Of a stretch of 60,558 bases of DNA, positions 24,946 through 34,166 are shown piece after piece. The stretch comes from Cyanobacteria bacterium SIG31. GTDB taxonomy: Bacteria; Cyanobacteriota; Vampirovibrionia; Gastranaerophilales; Gastranaerophilaceae. Within the stretch, counting starts at the first letter, position 1. The number at the start of each line of letters is the position of its first letter. The notes beneath the pieces are model-generated. The model worked only from the letters and a program-made list of their open reading frames with translations, searched no databases and had not been told where the DNA came from. The position numbers and the translations under genes were made by a program. The stretch covers positions 1-60,558 of the forward strand of contig SUTX01000014.1 in assembly GCA_015152465.1 (NCBI GenBank). Reading direction: 5' to 3'.

Positions 24946-27095
24946 GCTGGTGTTTGGTTTGCGGTTGCCATCAAGGTTGTACTTGCTTGTTGTAAAATCT
25001 GTTGTTGGATATATTGACTACTTACCTCTGCGATATCTGCGTCACGAATAGTTGAACGGGTTGATACAAGGTTCTCGTACTGTGTTGCGATTTCATCAAG
25101 AGCAGATTCAAGTCTATTCTGTACAGCGCCGTATTCTGTAGCTTTGTTTGAAACAACAGAAAGTAAATCATCTATTTTTGTTAAATAATCTGTTGTTGTA
25201 TCAAGACCAATACCATACAAATCATTCACCCCATCAAGAACGAATCCAAGATTCAACGTGATACGGCTTGATTCTCCTGAATGGATTCCGATTTGGAAGT
25301 TTATTGCACCTGCTGGTGTACCACCTGTAGCTGGTGGGTCGAATACCATTAAAACAGGGACACCATTTTCTATTCTCCAGCCTGCATCTCTTGTGTACCC
25401 CATTGATTCAAGAAGTGCTGGTGATTGGAGTTCGGCAAGGGTTTTGGCCTCGCAAGTCATTGTGTTGCTAACACTATTATCAGAATAAATCGCATCCAAA
25501 CCAGTTTCGCTGTTGTAATAGTTGCCAGTTCCGCTTAAATCGCCATTAGCAGAACCAATCAGACTGCCAGGAGTACTTGAGATTGATTCCACATTACTTG
25601 TAGTATAGCAGTTAGTAATAGTTACACCGTTACTTACACCAGCAATTAATCCACCACAAATATCCTCGCCACTTACATTACCCGTAGCATAGCAATTAGT
25701 GACCGTAGTATCAAAAGCGTTGGCAATTAATCCACCCCCAATAGCACTTGAACCATTAGTTCCATCAACATTACCAGTTGCATAGCTATTAGTAATAATT
25801 ACATTGTCGCTACTTGAAACCAGACCTCCAGCCGTGTCACCAGCTACATAACCAGTAGCGTAGCAATTAGTTATTTCAAGATTATTAGCGTAACAAACCA
25901 AGCCACCAGCATAGCCGCCTTGAGAGTCATATGTTGCATCTACACTTGCTGTTGAATATGAATTTGATATTGAACCGCCATCCATTGAACCAACAAGTCC
26001 ACCGGCACCAGCATAACTAACAACACTACCAGTAGCGTAGCTGTTGGTTATTTCTACATTTTCAGCATAACCAACCAGACCTCCGGCATAGCTACCAGTA
26101 GATTCTACACTAGCTGTTGAATATGAATTAGATATAGAACCGCCTTGCATCCAACCAACCAGACCGCCGGCATTAGTCGAATCACCATGAACACTACCCT
26201 CAACGACTGCACAGTTTTTTATTGTTGTGTCTGTAGCAAAATCAATTAATCCGCCACAATCATCATCAAAATATGCAATTGTTACATCTTTCAATATAAC
26301 AGAATCTATAGTTGCTCCATCTGTCTCATAAAACAAACCATAATACGATTCTAAATTAGATATTGTATGACTATTACCTTTAAAAACACCACTAAAAGGA
26401 AGACCGTCGACCTCATTACCTATTCCATAAAACTCTATCCCATCCATATTAATATCAGATGTTAGTTCAAAGGTTACATTGGTGGTATCTGCACCGTCAT
26501 CATTTACCATCTCTGACAATGCAACTAAGTCGTCGGAGTTGCAGATATAATAGGTCTCGCCCTCTTGGAATGTTTCGCCTGCGGCTTTAATCGCTGCGAC
26601 TTGTTTATTTGGGTCGACTGTGACTGCTCTTGGTGCAGCGAATGCTGCGACAGCTGGAGTTGCTTCTGCCCCATTTACCCCCTGAAATAGGTTGATTCCG
26701 TTGTATTCTGCTGTTGAATACAGTCTGTTGATTTCGTCTACTAGTGCGCTGGCTTCGGAGTTAATTGCTTGTAAGGATTGTGAACCGTAAGTACCGTTGC
26801 TTGCTTGGGTTGCAAGAGCTCTTAGTCGTTCTAGTTTATCTGTTATTTGATCAAGACTTCCGTTTGCAGAATATAACATATCAAGTCCCATTGATGCGTT
26901 TTCTTCTGCTACCATATATGAGCTTATCTTTGTTGTTAGGTTTGTTGATATTGAATAGTTAGCTGCGTTATCTTTTGCATGGTTTATTTTAAAGCCCGTT
27001 GTCATTCGCTCAATCGCTAGATTGAGTGCGTCGGTGCTCTTGGTAAGGCTACGCTGAGTGATGAGGCTTGAGAGGTTGGTATTTATGCTAATCAT
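24924..27095 (-). CDS. Large flagellin with inserted GLUG-repeat domain
   Basis: 723 residues. Residues 1-140 (INTNLSSLITQRSLTKSTDA, ERMTTGFKINHAKDNAANYS) and 596-723 (ending QASTTLMATANQTPAIALQLI) are normal flagellin D0/D1 halves that pack into the filament core. Between them lie about 455 residues in place of the usual D2/D3. From about 309 to 515 this insert carries at least seven units of the form AGGLVG...ISNSYSTASV, the GLUG motif known from bacterial surface adhesins and predicted to fold as a beta-helix. The insert ends GYTRDAGWRIENGVPVL, also adhesin-like. It would be displayed on the filament surface. GGGAGGTG precedes the ATG. Confidence 0.92.
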   Translation of the reverse strand: MISINTNLSSLITQRSLTKSTDALNLAIERMTTGFKINHAKDNAANYSISTNLTTKISSYMVAEENASMGLDMLYSANGSLDQITDKLERLRALATQASNGTYGSQSLQAINSEASALVDEINRLYSTAEYNGINLFQGVNGAEATPAVAAFAAPRAVTVDPNKQVAAIKAAGETFQEGETYYICNSDDLVALSEMVNDDGADTTNVTFELTSDINMDGIEFYGIGNEVDGLPFSGVFKGNSHTISNLESYYGLFYETDGATIDSVILKDVTIAYFDDDCGGLIDFATDTTIKNCAVVEGSVHGDSTNAGGLVGWMQGGSISNSYSTASVESTGSYAGGLVGYAENVEITNSYATGSVVSYAGAGGLVGSMDGGSISNSYSTASVDATYDSQGGYAGGLVCYANNLEITNCYATGYVAGDTAGGLVSSSDNVIITNSYATGNVDGTNGSSAIGGGLIANAFDTTVTNCYATGNVSGEDICGGLIAGVSNGVTITNCYTTSNVESISSTPGSLIGSANGDLSGTGNYYNSETGLDAIYSDNSVSNTMTCEAKTLAELQSPALLESMGYTRDAGWRIENGVPVLMVFDPPATGGTPAGAINFQIGIHSGESSRITLNLGFVLDGVNDLYGIGLDTTTDYLTKIDDLLSVVSNKATEYGAVQNRLESALDEIATQYENLVSTRSTIRDADIAEVSSQYIQQQILQQASTTLMATANQTPAIALQLI

Positions 27096-27112
27096 AAAGC
27101 ACCTCCCAAAAG

Positions 27113-27166
27113 GTACGCCAAGACTGCGCCCCTAGTCAGCCCAAAGCATGACCACAAGCGGGTTGT
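27113..27166 (-). promoter_or_regulatory. Leader element shared by obg and the large flagellin (copy B)
   Basis: Minus strand: AACTAGCTACAACCCGCT ... CTAGGGGCGCAGTCTTGG, matching 11160-11214 in block order and sense, here 20-70 nt upstream of the flagellin start. The inner GACT/AGTC pair can form a hairpin near the ribosome-binding site. Confidence 0.5.
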
Positions 27167-27374
27167 AGCTAGTTTATCTTTATCTAATTTTGCTCTTCTT
27201 ATTTGTACGATATCCATATACCCTGTATTTATTATACTGTCCTTAGTTTTTTAATTCCACATGTTTAATATTTTGTAACGCCAAACCATACAAATCGTTA
27301 CATAAGTTAATAAAAAAGGTTGTATACCCATTATAATCAGAAATTTTGACAGCAAAAAGGTTAAGAAATATTAA

Positions 27375-27398
27375 AAAAGGTCTTTTTGAAGACCTTTT
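27375..27398 (-). terminator. Terminator of the 548-aa TPR gene
   Basis: AAAAGGTCTT / AAGACCTTTT stem with loop TTTG, followed on the minus strand by further Ts. Confidence 0.85.
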
Positions 27399-27408
27399 CT
27401 AAAATATT

Positions 27409-29055
27409 TTATTCAAACAATTCATATAATCTTTTTCTTATATCTTTATCAGAAAGCTCTTCTGTAATCTTATTCAAATCCATCGTCATTTGATAATATT
27501 CAGCTGCCGACGATTTATCACCAATAGCTTGATATGCTCGAGCTAGATTAAAGTACGCAAGCGTATAATTAGGATTAATTTTAACCGCATTTTTGAAATA
27601 TTCTAACGATTGTTTAGGATCGCCATAACCGTCTAAATACACAACACCTAAGTTGTTTTGAGCTATTTCAAAATCTGGATTCAGTTCAATTGATTTATGG
27701 AACGCAACAACTGATTCTTCTAAATAGTCTTTTTCCCAAAGAGCTAGACCAGTTTTTGCATAAGTTAAAAAGTTCAACGGGTCTACAGAAATCGCATCAC
27801 AATAAATTTTTATTGCTTTGTCCAAATCATTTTGAGCCATAAACAAGTCACCCAACGAGAGTTGAATATCAACATTATTAGGATCTAACACCATTCCAGC
27901 ATTAAATGTTGCCTCAGCGGCTTGATAATTTTCTTTAATCTCTGCATAAATAGCACCAAGTGCATGGCACACAATTGAAGTCCATTCAGCGTCAGGGTTT
28001 AGCTTAATCGCTCTTTGATAATAATCAATTGCATCGTCATACAATTCTGCTTTCACATAAGCATAAGCTAAAGAATTGTTATAGTATGGATTTTCAGGAT
28101 TCATTTCCTCTGCTAGTTTAAAAGCAGATACTGCATGTATTTTATCAGATTTTTTAAGATACAAATGCCCTAATTCATAGTAAATCTTATCCAAATCAAT
28201 ACCGAATTCAAGAAGAGAATTGTAATAATCAATTGTTACATCGACATTATCAGGATAATAAGTTTGACTGATTGTCGCTAATTTAATCAACACTTCTCTG
28301 TCAGCAGGGTTCATCTCAAAAGCTTTTTTGTAGCACTCTAAACAGGAAGAAATATCGTTGCATTCCAATGATAAATCACCCATTTTTTGATAAAAAAGAT
28401 TTCCTTGAGCTGTTTTTTCAAGTCCTTTTGAATAAGCTTCAAGTGCAGACGGGAATAATTTCATTTTTTCAAATGTTTCACCTAGAGCTTTGTAAGAAAA
28501 TACCGAAAAATCATTCGCTAAAAATTTGTAAAACATTTTTAATGATGGACAATCCCACATAATCATCATGCTACCTGACAAGAAATAGTAAAGAAACTTC
28601 ACCATGTTCTTAACAGACTTTTGATTTTTAATTCTATTTAACAAAAGTTTTGACAAAAATAAACGTGGACGAGCCGAGTTTATTCCTGAACGAGAAATTG
28701 CAAGAGAGAATTCCTTTTCTGCCTCTTCAAAGTCACCGTTCAAACATTGGAAATAACCTGTATATATATGCGCATTAGGGTTATTAGGTTCTAAGCTTAA
28801 AGCTGTTTTACACTGTTCAAGGGCTCCATCAACCGTTATTTGCCCCTTAATAAGCAACAAACTTGCTAATCTATAATAAGACTCAGACATTGTTGGATTT
28901 GCTTTAATAGCATCAACATAGCATTCTATAGCCCTCTCTAGATCTGCTTCTTGCTGTTTTATCAAATACTTTTCGTGAGCTACTCTTGCTTCCTCTAGCA
29001 TTCCATCAGCAGCAGAGATTGGGGTAAGCATAGGGGTAATTGTATGTTCTGTCAT
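27409..29055 (-). CDS. TPR-repeat protein, 548 aa
   Basis: Almost the whole protein is tetratricopeptide repeats: units such as YYRLASLLLIKGQ, NAHIYTGYFQCLNGDFEEAE, YYELGHLYLKKSDKIHAVSA, YNNSLAYAYVKAELYDDAID and LAYFNLARAYQAIGDKSSAA, roughly one per 34 residues over about 45-530. One region (about 150-190, FLYYFLSGSMMIMWDCPSLK) breaks the pattern and is hydrophobic, possibly membrane-associated. No signal peptide. A protein-protein scaffold by family; the partner is unknown. It lies between the large flagellin and the MGMSAGQARLL protein. Confidence 0.85.
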   Translation of the reverse strand: MTEHTITPMLTPISAADGMLEEARVAHEKYLIKQQEADLERAIECYVDAIKANPTMSESYYRLASLLLIKGQITVDGALEQCKTALSLEPNNPNAHIYTGYFQCLNGDFEEAEKEFSLAISRSGINSARPRLFLSKLLLNRIKNQKSVKNMVKFLYYFLSGSMMIMWDCPSLKMFYKFLANDFSVFSYKALGETFEKMKLFPSALEAYSKGLEKTAQGNLFYQKMGDLSLECNDISSCLECYKKAFEMNPADREVLIKLATISQTYYPDNVDVTIDYYNSLLEFGIDLDKIYYELGHLYLKKSDKIHAVSAFKLAEEMNPENPYYNNSLAYAYVKAELYDDAIDYYQRAIKLNPDAEWTSIVCHALGAIYAEIKENYQAAEATFNAGMVLDPNNVDIQLSLGDLFMAQNDLDKAIKIYCDAISVDPLNFLTYAKTGLALWEKDYLEESVVAFHKSIELNPDFEIAQNNLGVVYLDGYGDPKQSLEYFKNAVKINPNYTLAYFNLARAYQAIGDKSSAAEYYQMTMDLNKITEELSDKDIRKRLYELFE

Positions 29056-29276
29056 ATATTCTCCGAGTCCAATTTATCTTCAAACGTATATTAGGCTAAT
29101 CGTCAAAGGAAAAATAAACTTTAATATAAAACCGAAGAAATCATCCGAATGGTTTAATTTTATTTTTTTTGAGCATGTAAAGTTTTGTAACAATTTTCAA
29201 AAATTCTTAAAGATTTAAGTAAAAAGTGCCGTAAACATTATTAAAAGGGACAACTATAAAGGAAAGCGATTAAACT

Positions 29277-30761
29277 ATGGGAATGTCAGCAGGACAAGCC
29301 AGATTACTACAACTAACCACTAGATTCAATGATATTGGTTATGAATTGCAGAACCTTTCAAATCAAAAGGTTTCGCTTTCCCGTGAAATGCAATCTGTAT
29401 CTAGAGAGTATCAAAACTCACTTTCTCAAAAGATTTTAAAATGGTCAAACAACTCTGGCGTATCATATATGGATTTAAGTTACGCTAATTTGATGCGTCC
29501 TAGTGCTATGAACAAAAACAAAGCATATTTACTAACTGATGCTAGTGACAGAGTCGTTGTTGATAATACATACAAAAAGTATGCAGAAATGATTTCTGCA
29601 AATGGTGCAGCAGGTGGAGATTGGGAAAGCAACCGTTCCACAATAATTTCAGAACTAACTGGAATACCTGCAGAAAATATAGATAATGCTAGCTCATATC
29701 AAGAAGCTATCTGGGATAGTGATTCAACCTTACACGAATTAGCAGCTGAAGAACCTAGTAAAAGCAAGTTCACAGAAAATAATATAAATGATTTATTAAA
29801 GAAAGCTGGAACCGCTACAGGTTGTAGCAATGCATTTTCAAAAGGTAGTAACTGGGAAGAAGCATACGGTAACACTGCTTCAACAATTCCACTTGGTGCG
29901 AGTACTAGTGCTACAGCGAACCTTAATGGCGTACTTAATCACTTAAATCAAACTTTAAGCAAATATTTCTTAGATGACGCTGATAAATTTACAAAAGCTA
30001 TTGAAGAAGTAAGAACAGATTATACAGGTTTAATAGCTAATAATGCAGACCAAAGCAATTCTGCAAGTGCATTGAGAGGAAACTCTTCTAACTATAATCT
30101 TAATGTAACAACCCTAATCAATGAAATTATGGGGCATTATGCAAATCTAGGAGGAGAGTACACAGAAGCTGAATACAACAACCAAAACCAATACTTATGG
30201 TATGACATAGATTCATCTAGTTATTCTGAGTGGAAAAAAGAACACGATGAATGGCAGAAAAAATATGACGAAGCTTCTAATACATACAACTCATCAGTAG
30301 GCTCAAACAATCAGCTATTTACAGCAGAAGAAGAGGCTTTAATCAATTTTTATGATGAATTATTTTCTGCAATAGCTGAAAAGGGTTGGTCTTTCAACAA
30401 CCAAGTAAATGATGTTGATTACTTAAACCAAATGCTTCAAAACGGAATATATACAATTACAACCGTAGATAGAGAAGTTGTATATGATGATAATTACGAA
30501 GACTACATCTACAGAAATGATTATTCTACAGACATAGCAAGCAACTTTAAAAATATCTTCACAGTAAACGATTCTGAAGCAAGAGCTGAAGCCCAAGCAG
30601 AATACGAATATCAAAAAAGCATAATTAGCGCAAAAGAAACTAAAATAGATACTCGAATGGCAGATTTACAGACTGAACAAAGTGCTATAAAAACAATGAA
30701 AGAAAGTATCGAAAAACAAATACAAGAAAATACGGAAAGAAACTTTAAAATAATGGGTTAA
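29277..30761 (+). CDS. Hypothetical protein of the MGMSAGQARLL type
   Basis: 494 residues, no signal peptide, no membrane helix. The N-terminus MGMSAGQARLLQLTTRFNDI followed by an amphipathic helical stretch (to about residue 60), and the C-terminal helical tail (TRMADLQTEQSAIKTMKESI ... ERNFKIMG) form a pattern I associate with an abundant Gastranaerophilales family. This is from memory and unverified. The variable middle is Asn/Ser/Tyr-rich. Conserved helical ends around a variable centre recall flagellar rod/hook-type proteins, but homology is not shown. AAGGAAAG lies upstream of the start. It is followed closely by ffh, which has its own promoter-like sequence. Confidence 0.75.
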   Translation: MGMSAGQARLLQLTTRFNDIGYELQNLSNQKVSLSREMQSVSREYQNSLSQKILKWSNNSGVSYMDLSYANLMRPSAMNKNKAYLLTDASDRVVVDNTYKKYAEMISANGAAGGDWESNRSTIISELTGIPAENIDNASSYQEAIWDSDSTLHELAAEEPSKSKFTENNINDLLKKAGTATGCSNAFSKGSNWEEAYGNTASTIPLGASTSATANLNGVLNHLNQTLSKYFLDDADKFTKAIEEVRTDYTGLIANNADQSNSASALRGNSSNYNLNVTTLINEIMGHYANLGGEYTEAEYNNQNQYLWYDIDSSSYSEWKKEHDEWQKKYDEASNTYNSSVGSNNQLFTAEEEALINFYDELFSAIAEKGWSFNNQVNDVDYLNQMLQNGIYTITTVDREVVYDDNYEDYIYRNDYSTDIASNFKNIFTVNDSEARAEAQAEYEYQKSIISAKETKIDTRMADLQTEQSAIKTMKESIEKQIQENTERNFKIMG

Positions 30762-30810
30762 AGTTTAATATTGTTTGTGCTACTCTATATATAATTATAG
30801 AGGAGTACAA

Positions 30811-32205
30811 ATGTTTGAGTCGTTATCAGATAAACTACAGGATATTATAGCTAAAACTTCTGGTCAAAAAGAATTGACACAGGAAAATATGCAAGATGCT
30901 TTAAGAGAGATTAGAAGAGCTCTTTTAGAAGCTGACGTAAACCTGCGGGTCGTTAAAACTTTTATCTCAAACATAAAAGACAAGGCTGATGGTGAAAATG
31001 TTTTGAGAGGTGTTAATCCGTCTCAACAACTTGTCAAAATTGTTCACGATGAGCTTATTGAGATATTAGGTAAAGAATTAAAACCTTTAGATTTTTCAGG
31101 GCACCCAAACCTTATAATGATGCTTGGTCTACAGGGATCAGGTAAGACAACATCTTCTGCTAAGCTTGCAGTAAAACTTAAAAAAGAGGGACGTAATCCA
31201 CTTCTAGTAGCTTGTGACGTGTATAGACCCGCCGCAATTACTCAATTAAAAACTTTAGGTTCAGAAATCGGCGTCGAAGTCTATAGTGAAGAAAATTCAA
31301 CAAATGTTCAAAGCATTGTCCAAAACGCAATCAATTATGCAAAAGAAAACGGATACAACACTTTAATACTAGACACAGCAGGGCGTCTTCAAATTGATAC
31401 TGATATGATGGCAGAACTACTTTTAATCGATAGAGTTTTCCATCCTGCAGAAAAACTTTTAGTAATAGATTCTATGACGGGTCAAGAAGCTGTAAATGTT
31501 GCTGAAAACTTCGATGCACAGCTAGCAATTACTGGTTTGGTTTTGACAAAACTAGATGGTGACTCTAGAGGTGGTGCAGCATTGAGTATTGTTCACTGCA
31601 CCGGAAAACCTATAAAACTAACTGGTACTGGTGAAAAACTTAACGCACTTGAAGACTTCTATCCAGAAAGAATGGCTGACAGAATTTTGGGGATGGGAGA
31701 TATTGTATCACTCGTAGAACGTGCTCAAGAAGTTTTTGATGAAAAGACTGCTCGTGAGATGGAAAAGAAAATGGCGAAAGCTGAATTCACTTTCAATGAT
31801 TTTCTTAAAATGCAATCTCAGATGAAAATGTTTGGTTCAATGGATCAACTTTTAGGAATGATTCCTGGACTAAAAATGTCAAAAGATGACAGACAAATGA
31901 TTTCTCACGAGGGTGAAAAACAAATGAAAAAGATTGAAGTATTTATACAATCTATGACACCTGAGGAAAGAGATAATCCACAATTAATGAATTCATCTCG
32001 TAAAAAAAGAATTTCACAAGGTTCAGGGATACCAATGCATGATATTAATATCTACATTAACCAATTTGAACAAATGCGCAAAATGATGAAAGGGATGTCA
32101 GATATGAAAAACATGTTCGGGAAAATGGGAGGCAAACTCGGACAACAGGGGTCAGGCTTGCTTGCTATGCAACAAATGCGCAAAAACATGAGGAGATTCA
32201 AGTGA
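30811..32205 (+). CDS. ffh: Signal recognition particle GTPase Ffh
   Basis: Binds signal sequences and 4.5S RNA and targets ribosomes to FtsY at the membrane. 464 residues from the ATG at 30811, preceded by GAGGAG. N domain (to about 90), G domain with GLQGSGKTTSSAKLA, DTAGRLQID and TKLDGDSRGG, then the methionine-rich M domain (KMQSQMKMFGSMDQLLGMIP, SSRKKRISQGSG). The ribosome-binding site lies within an inverted repeat CTCTATA...TATAGAG (30783-30802). Overlaps pth by 4 bp. Confidence 0.97.
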   Translation: MFESLSDKLQDIIAKTSGQKELTQENMQDALREIRRALLEADVNLRVVKTFISNIKDKADGENVLRGVNPSQQLVKIVHDELIEILGKELKPLDFSGHPNLIMMLGLQGSGKTTSSAKLAVKLKKEGRNPLLVACDVYRPAAITQLKTLGSEIGVEVYSEENSTNVQSIVQNAINYAKENGYNTLILDTAGRLQIDTDMMAELLLIDRVFHPAEKLLVIDSMTGQEAVNVAENFDAQLAITGLVLTKLDGDSRGGAALSIVHCTGKPIKLTGTGEKLNALEDFYPERMADRILGMGDIVSLVERAQEVFDEKTAREMEKKMAKAEFTFNDFLKMQSQMKMFGSMDQLLGMIPGLKMSKDDRQMISHEGEKQMKKIEVFIQSMTPEERDNPQLMNSSRKKRISQGSGIPMHDINIYINQFEQMRKMMKGMSDMKNMFGKMGGKLGQQGSGLLAMQQMRKNMRRFK

Positions 32206-32759
32206 AGCTCATTGTTGGTTTAGGTAATATCGGACAAAAGTACACTTTCACAAGGCATAATGTAGGTTTTATGCTTGCAGATAGCATTGCAATAAACAAC
32301 AACCTTACTTTCAGAGAAAATTCTCGTCTAAAATGCTTTATGGCAAATTTAAGAGATGGCGTTAATGACTACTTAGTAATAAAACCAACTACCTTTATGA
32401 ACCTATCAGGTGAAGCCGTTCGTGCCGTAATGGACTATTACAAAATCCCTGTAGAGGATGTATTAATTGTATATGATGATTTAAGTCTTGAATTAGGCAA
32501 AATAAGATTTCGTGCAAACGGTTCTGACGGTGGGCACAATGGAATAAAATCAATAATACAACATCTCGGAACACAAAATATTGCAAGACTAAAAATTGGA
32601 ATAGGGCCACAGCCAAATTTGCCGTCGGAAGTTTTTGTTCTACAAAACTTCTCGAAAGAAGAACTTGAAGCTCTTAAACCAGTACTGTCTAAAGCAAAAG
32701 ACGGAATAAGTTGTTTCTTTAAAGACGGGATTGCAGTAACACAAAACAAATTCAACTAG
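32202..32759 (+). CDS. pth: Peptidyl-tRNA hydrolase
   Basis: Releases peptides from drop-off peptidyl-tRNAs. 185 residues with GTG start in the GTGA overlap with the ffh stop; the ffh coding end AGGAG acts as ribosome-binding site. Catalytic His in FTRHNVGFMLAD, Asn in TTFMNLSGEAV, Asp in VYDDLSLELGKIR, and GSDGGHNGIKSI are all present. The stop codon TAG forms the first bases of an AGGGGTAAATA motif. Confidence 0.97.
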   Translation: MKLIVGLGNIGQKYTFTRHNVGFMLADSIAINNNLTFRENSRLKCFMANLRDGVNDYLVIKPTTFMNLSGEAVRAVMDYYKIPVEDVLIVYDDLSLELGKIRFRANGSDGGHNGIKSIIQHLGTQNIARLKIGIGPQPNLPSEVFVLQNFSKEELEALKPVLSKAKDGISCFFKDGIAVTQNKFN

Positions 32760-32834
32760 GGGTAAATAATATTCAATCCATTTATAGGGTGAGGCCAGAA
32801 TGGGATTTTTCCAAAAGGAAATAAGGAGAACATA

Positions 32835-34118
32835 ATGAAATTAGCAGAACAATTAGAACTCAATGAAAAATACGATGAAGCATATGCCGAATATAAAAAA
32901 GAACTACCTCATAAAAGTGGAGATGTAGAACTTTTGACAAAACTAGCACACCTTGCGTTAATTCTTGAGAAAAAAGACGAAGCTAAAATCTATTACGGCA
33001 AAATTTTAGAAGTTGACCCTGCTAATATACTCGCACATGAACAATTAATTGATTTATTCGTAAATGAAGATAAATTCAAATATTACTTATTCCGTGGAAA
33101 TTTACACTCGCTTCAGCAACAATACAGCCACGCAAAAAGTGATTATAAAAAGGCTATCGACAACGCAAAAGACCAAGAAGAAGCTCTTCCTGCAAGATAT
33201 CTTTATGCTGGTTTGGCTGAACAGCAAGAAAAGCTCCAAGAAGCAATTGACGAGTACCTAAGAATTTCTGATTACGACGAAAAAAATCCTATAGTGTTCT
33301 TAAAACTAGCCGAGCTATACGAAAAAACTGAAGGGATAATTGCTTCAATAGAAATTCTTGAAAGAGGTTATAAAGAAAATGGATTCAAAGAATTCGAAGA
33401 AATACTTGCAGGCTATTATATTAGAAACTCTCAGCCAGACAAAGCAATTAACTTAACGAAAAATGATTTAACTAAAGCTCGTGCATTAATGGACTTAGGT
33501 AAAAATGATGAAGCTTTTGAAATTCTTAACCGTGTTAAGGATAATTATAAAGGACAAGCTTTAATCCATTCACTTTTAGCTCAATATTATTTCCAAAAAG
33601 GAATGAGCAAAGAAGCTTTTGCAGAAATCGAAGAATACGCAAAGATTGAGCCTAACTCACCTTTGATATACCAAATGAAAGCCCTCATTTATGAATCACT
33701 TAATGATTCATTTAATGAACACATAAACTGGGGGAAATTTAATATTTTAAAAGGCGAAAAAGAAGTTGCTTTAAACGAATACATGACAGCATACCAATTT
33801 GATAATAAAAACATAGACCTAATTGAAACTATTGCTGGCTTACTTGAAAACTTAAAAGACCAAACAAAGGCGTGCGAATTTTACGAAAGGCTAACAGAGC
33901 TTGAACCTAGTAACGCTAATGCATTAGAGAAACTTGCAATATTTAGAGATTCTATCGGTGATTATTCTGGTGCCTTTGAATACATTGATAGGTTAAAAAC
34001 CGTAGCTCCTCGCAACCAATTTGTGGCAGAAAACTACGATTCATATAAAGATAGAGCAGAAAATGGTGGAAGCTTTATGAGCTTCTTCAAATCAATCTTC
34101 GGAAAAAGGATGGGATAA
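32835..34118 (+). CDS. TPR-repeat protein, 427 aa
   Basis: Soluble protein made of TPR-like helix pairs from about residue 5 to 400 (ELNEKYDEAYAEYKKELPHK, KAYYGKILEVDPAN-like spacing, LPARYLYAGLAEQQEKLQEA, LLAQYYFQKGMSKEAFAEIE, ACEFYERLTELEPSNANALE). C-terminal 20 residues are basic and Phe-rich (FMSFFKSIFGKRMG), perhaps a membrane-contacting helix. AAGGAG precedes the ATG. Function unknown; follows ffh-pth with about 75 bp between. Confidence 0.85.
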   Translation: MKLAEQLELNEKYDEAYAEYKKELPHKSGDVELLTKLAHLALILEKKDEAKIYYGKILEVDPANILAHEQLIDLFVNEDKFKYYLFRGNLHSLQQQYSHAKSDYKKAIDNAKDQEEALPARYLYAGLAEQQEKLQEAIDEYLRISDYDEKNPIVFLKLAELYEKTEGIIASIEILERGYKENGFKEFEEILAGYYIRNSQPDKAINLTKNDLTKARALMDLGKNDEAFEILNRVKDNYKGQALIHSLLAQYYFQKGMSKEAFAEIEEYAKIEPNSPLIYQMKALIYESLNDSFNEHINWGKFNILKGEKEVALNEYMTAYQFDNKNIDLIETIAGLLENLKDQTKACEFYERLTELEPSNANALEKLAIFRDSIGDYSGAFEYIDRLKTVAPRNQFVAENYDSYKDRAENGGSFMSFFKSIFGKRMG

Positions 34119-34120
34119 TA

Positions 34121-34166
34121 GCCTTCCCTGGATGGGGAAGGTGTCCGAAAGGACGGATGGGGTGAT
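34121..34166 (+). repeat. G-rich palindromic element providing a start region
   Basis: CTTCCCTGGATGGGGAAG palindrome followed by GTGTCCGAAAGGACGGATGG. It contains the AAAGGA and GTG used by the U32 gene. Confidence 0.6.

Larger units (their letters stand above)
27096..27408. other. Gene-free interval: flagellin leader and promoter
   Basis: Holds the leader element above, a likely -10 (CAGTATAAT on the minus strand near 27236-27244) giving a roughly 130-nt 5' UTR for the large flagellin, and the terminator of the TPR gene. No reading frame of note. Confidence 0.6.

Noticed and set aside
24924..27095. Gene fusion or assembly error joining flagellin and adhesin
   Set aside because: A single uninterrupted frame with both flagellin ends at the correct positions and GLUG units only in the variable region.
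5400..29185. TAAAGTTTTGTAAC upstream of 5493 and 29277 as a flagellar sigma-28 promoter
   Set aside because: The -35-like half matches but no GCCGATAA-like -10 lies at the right distance in either place.
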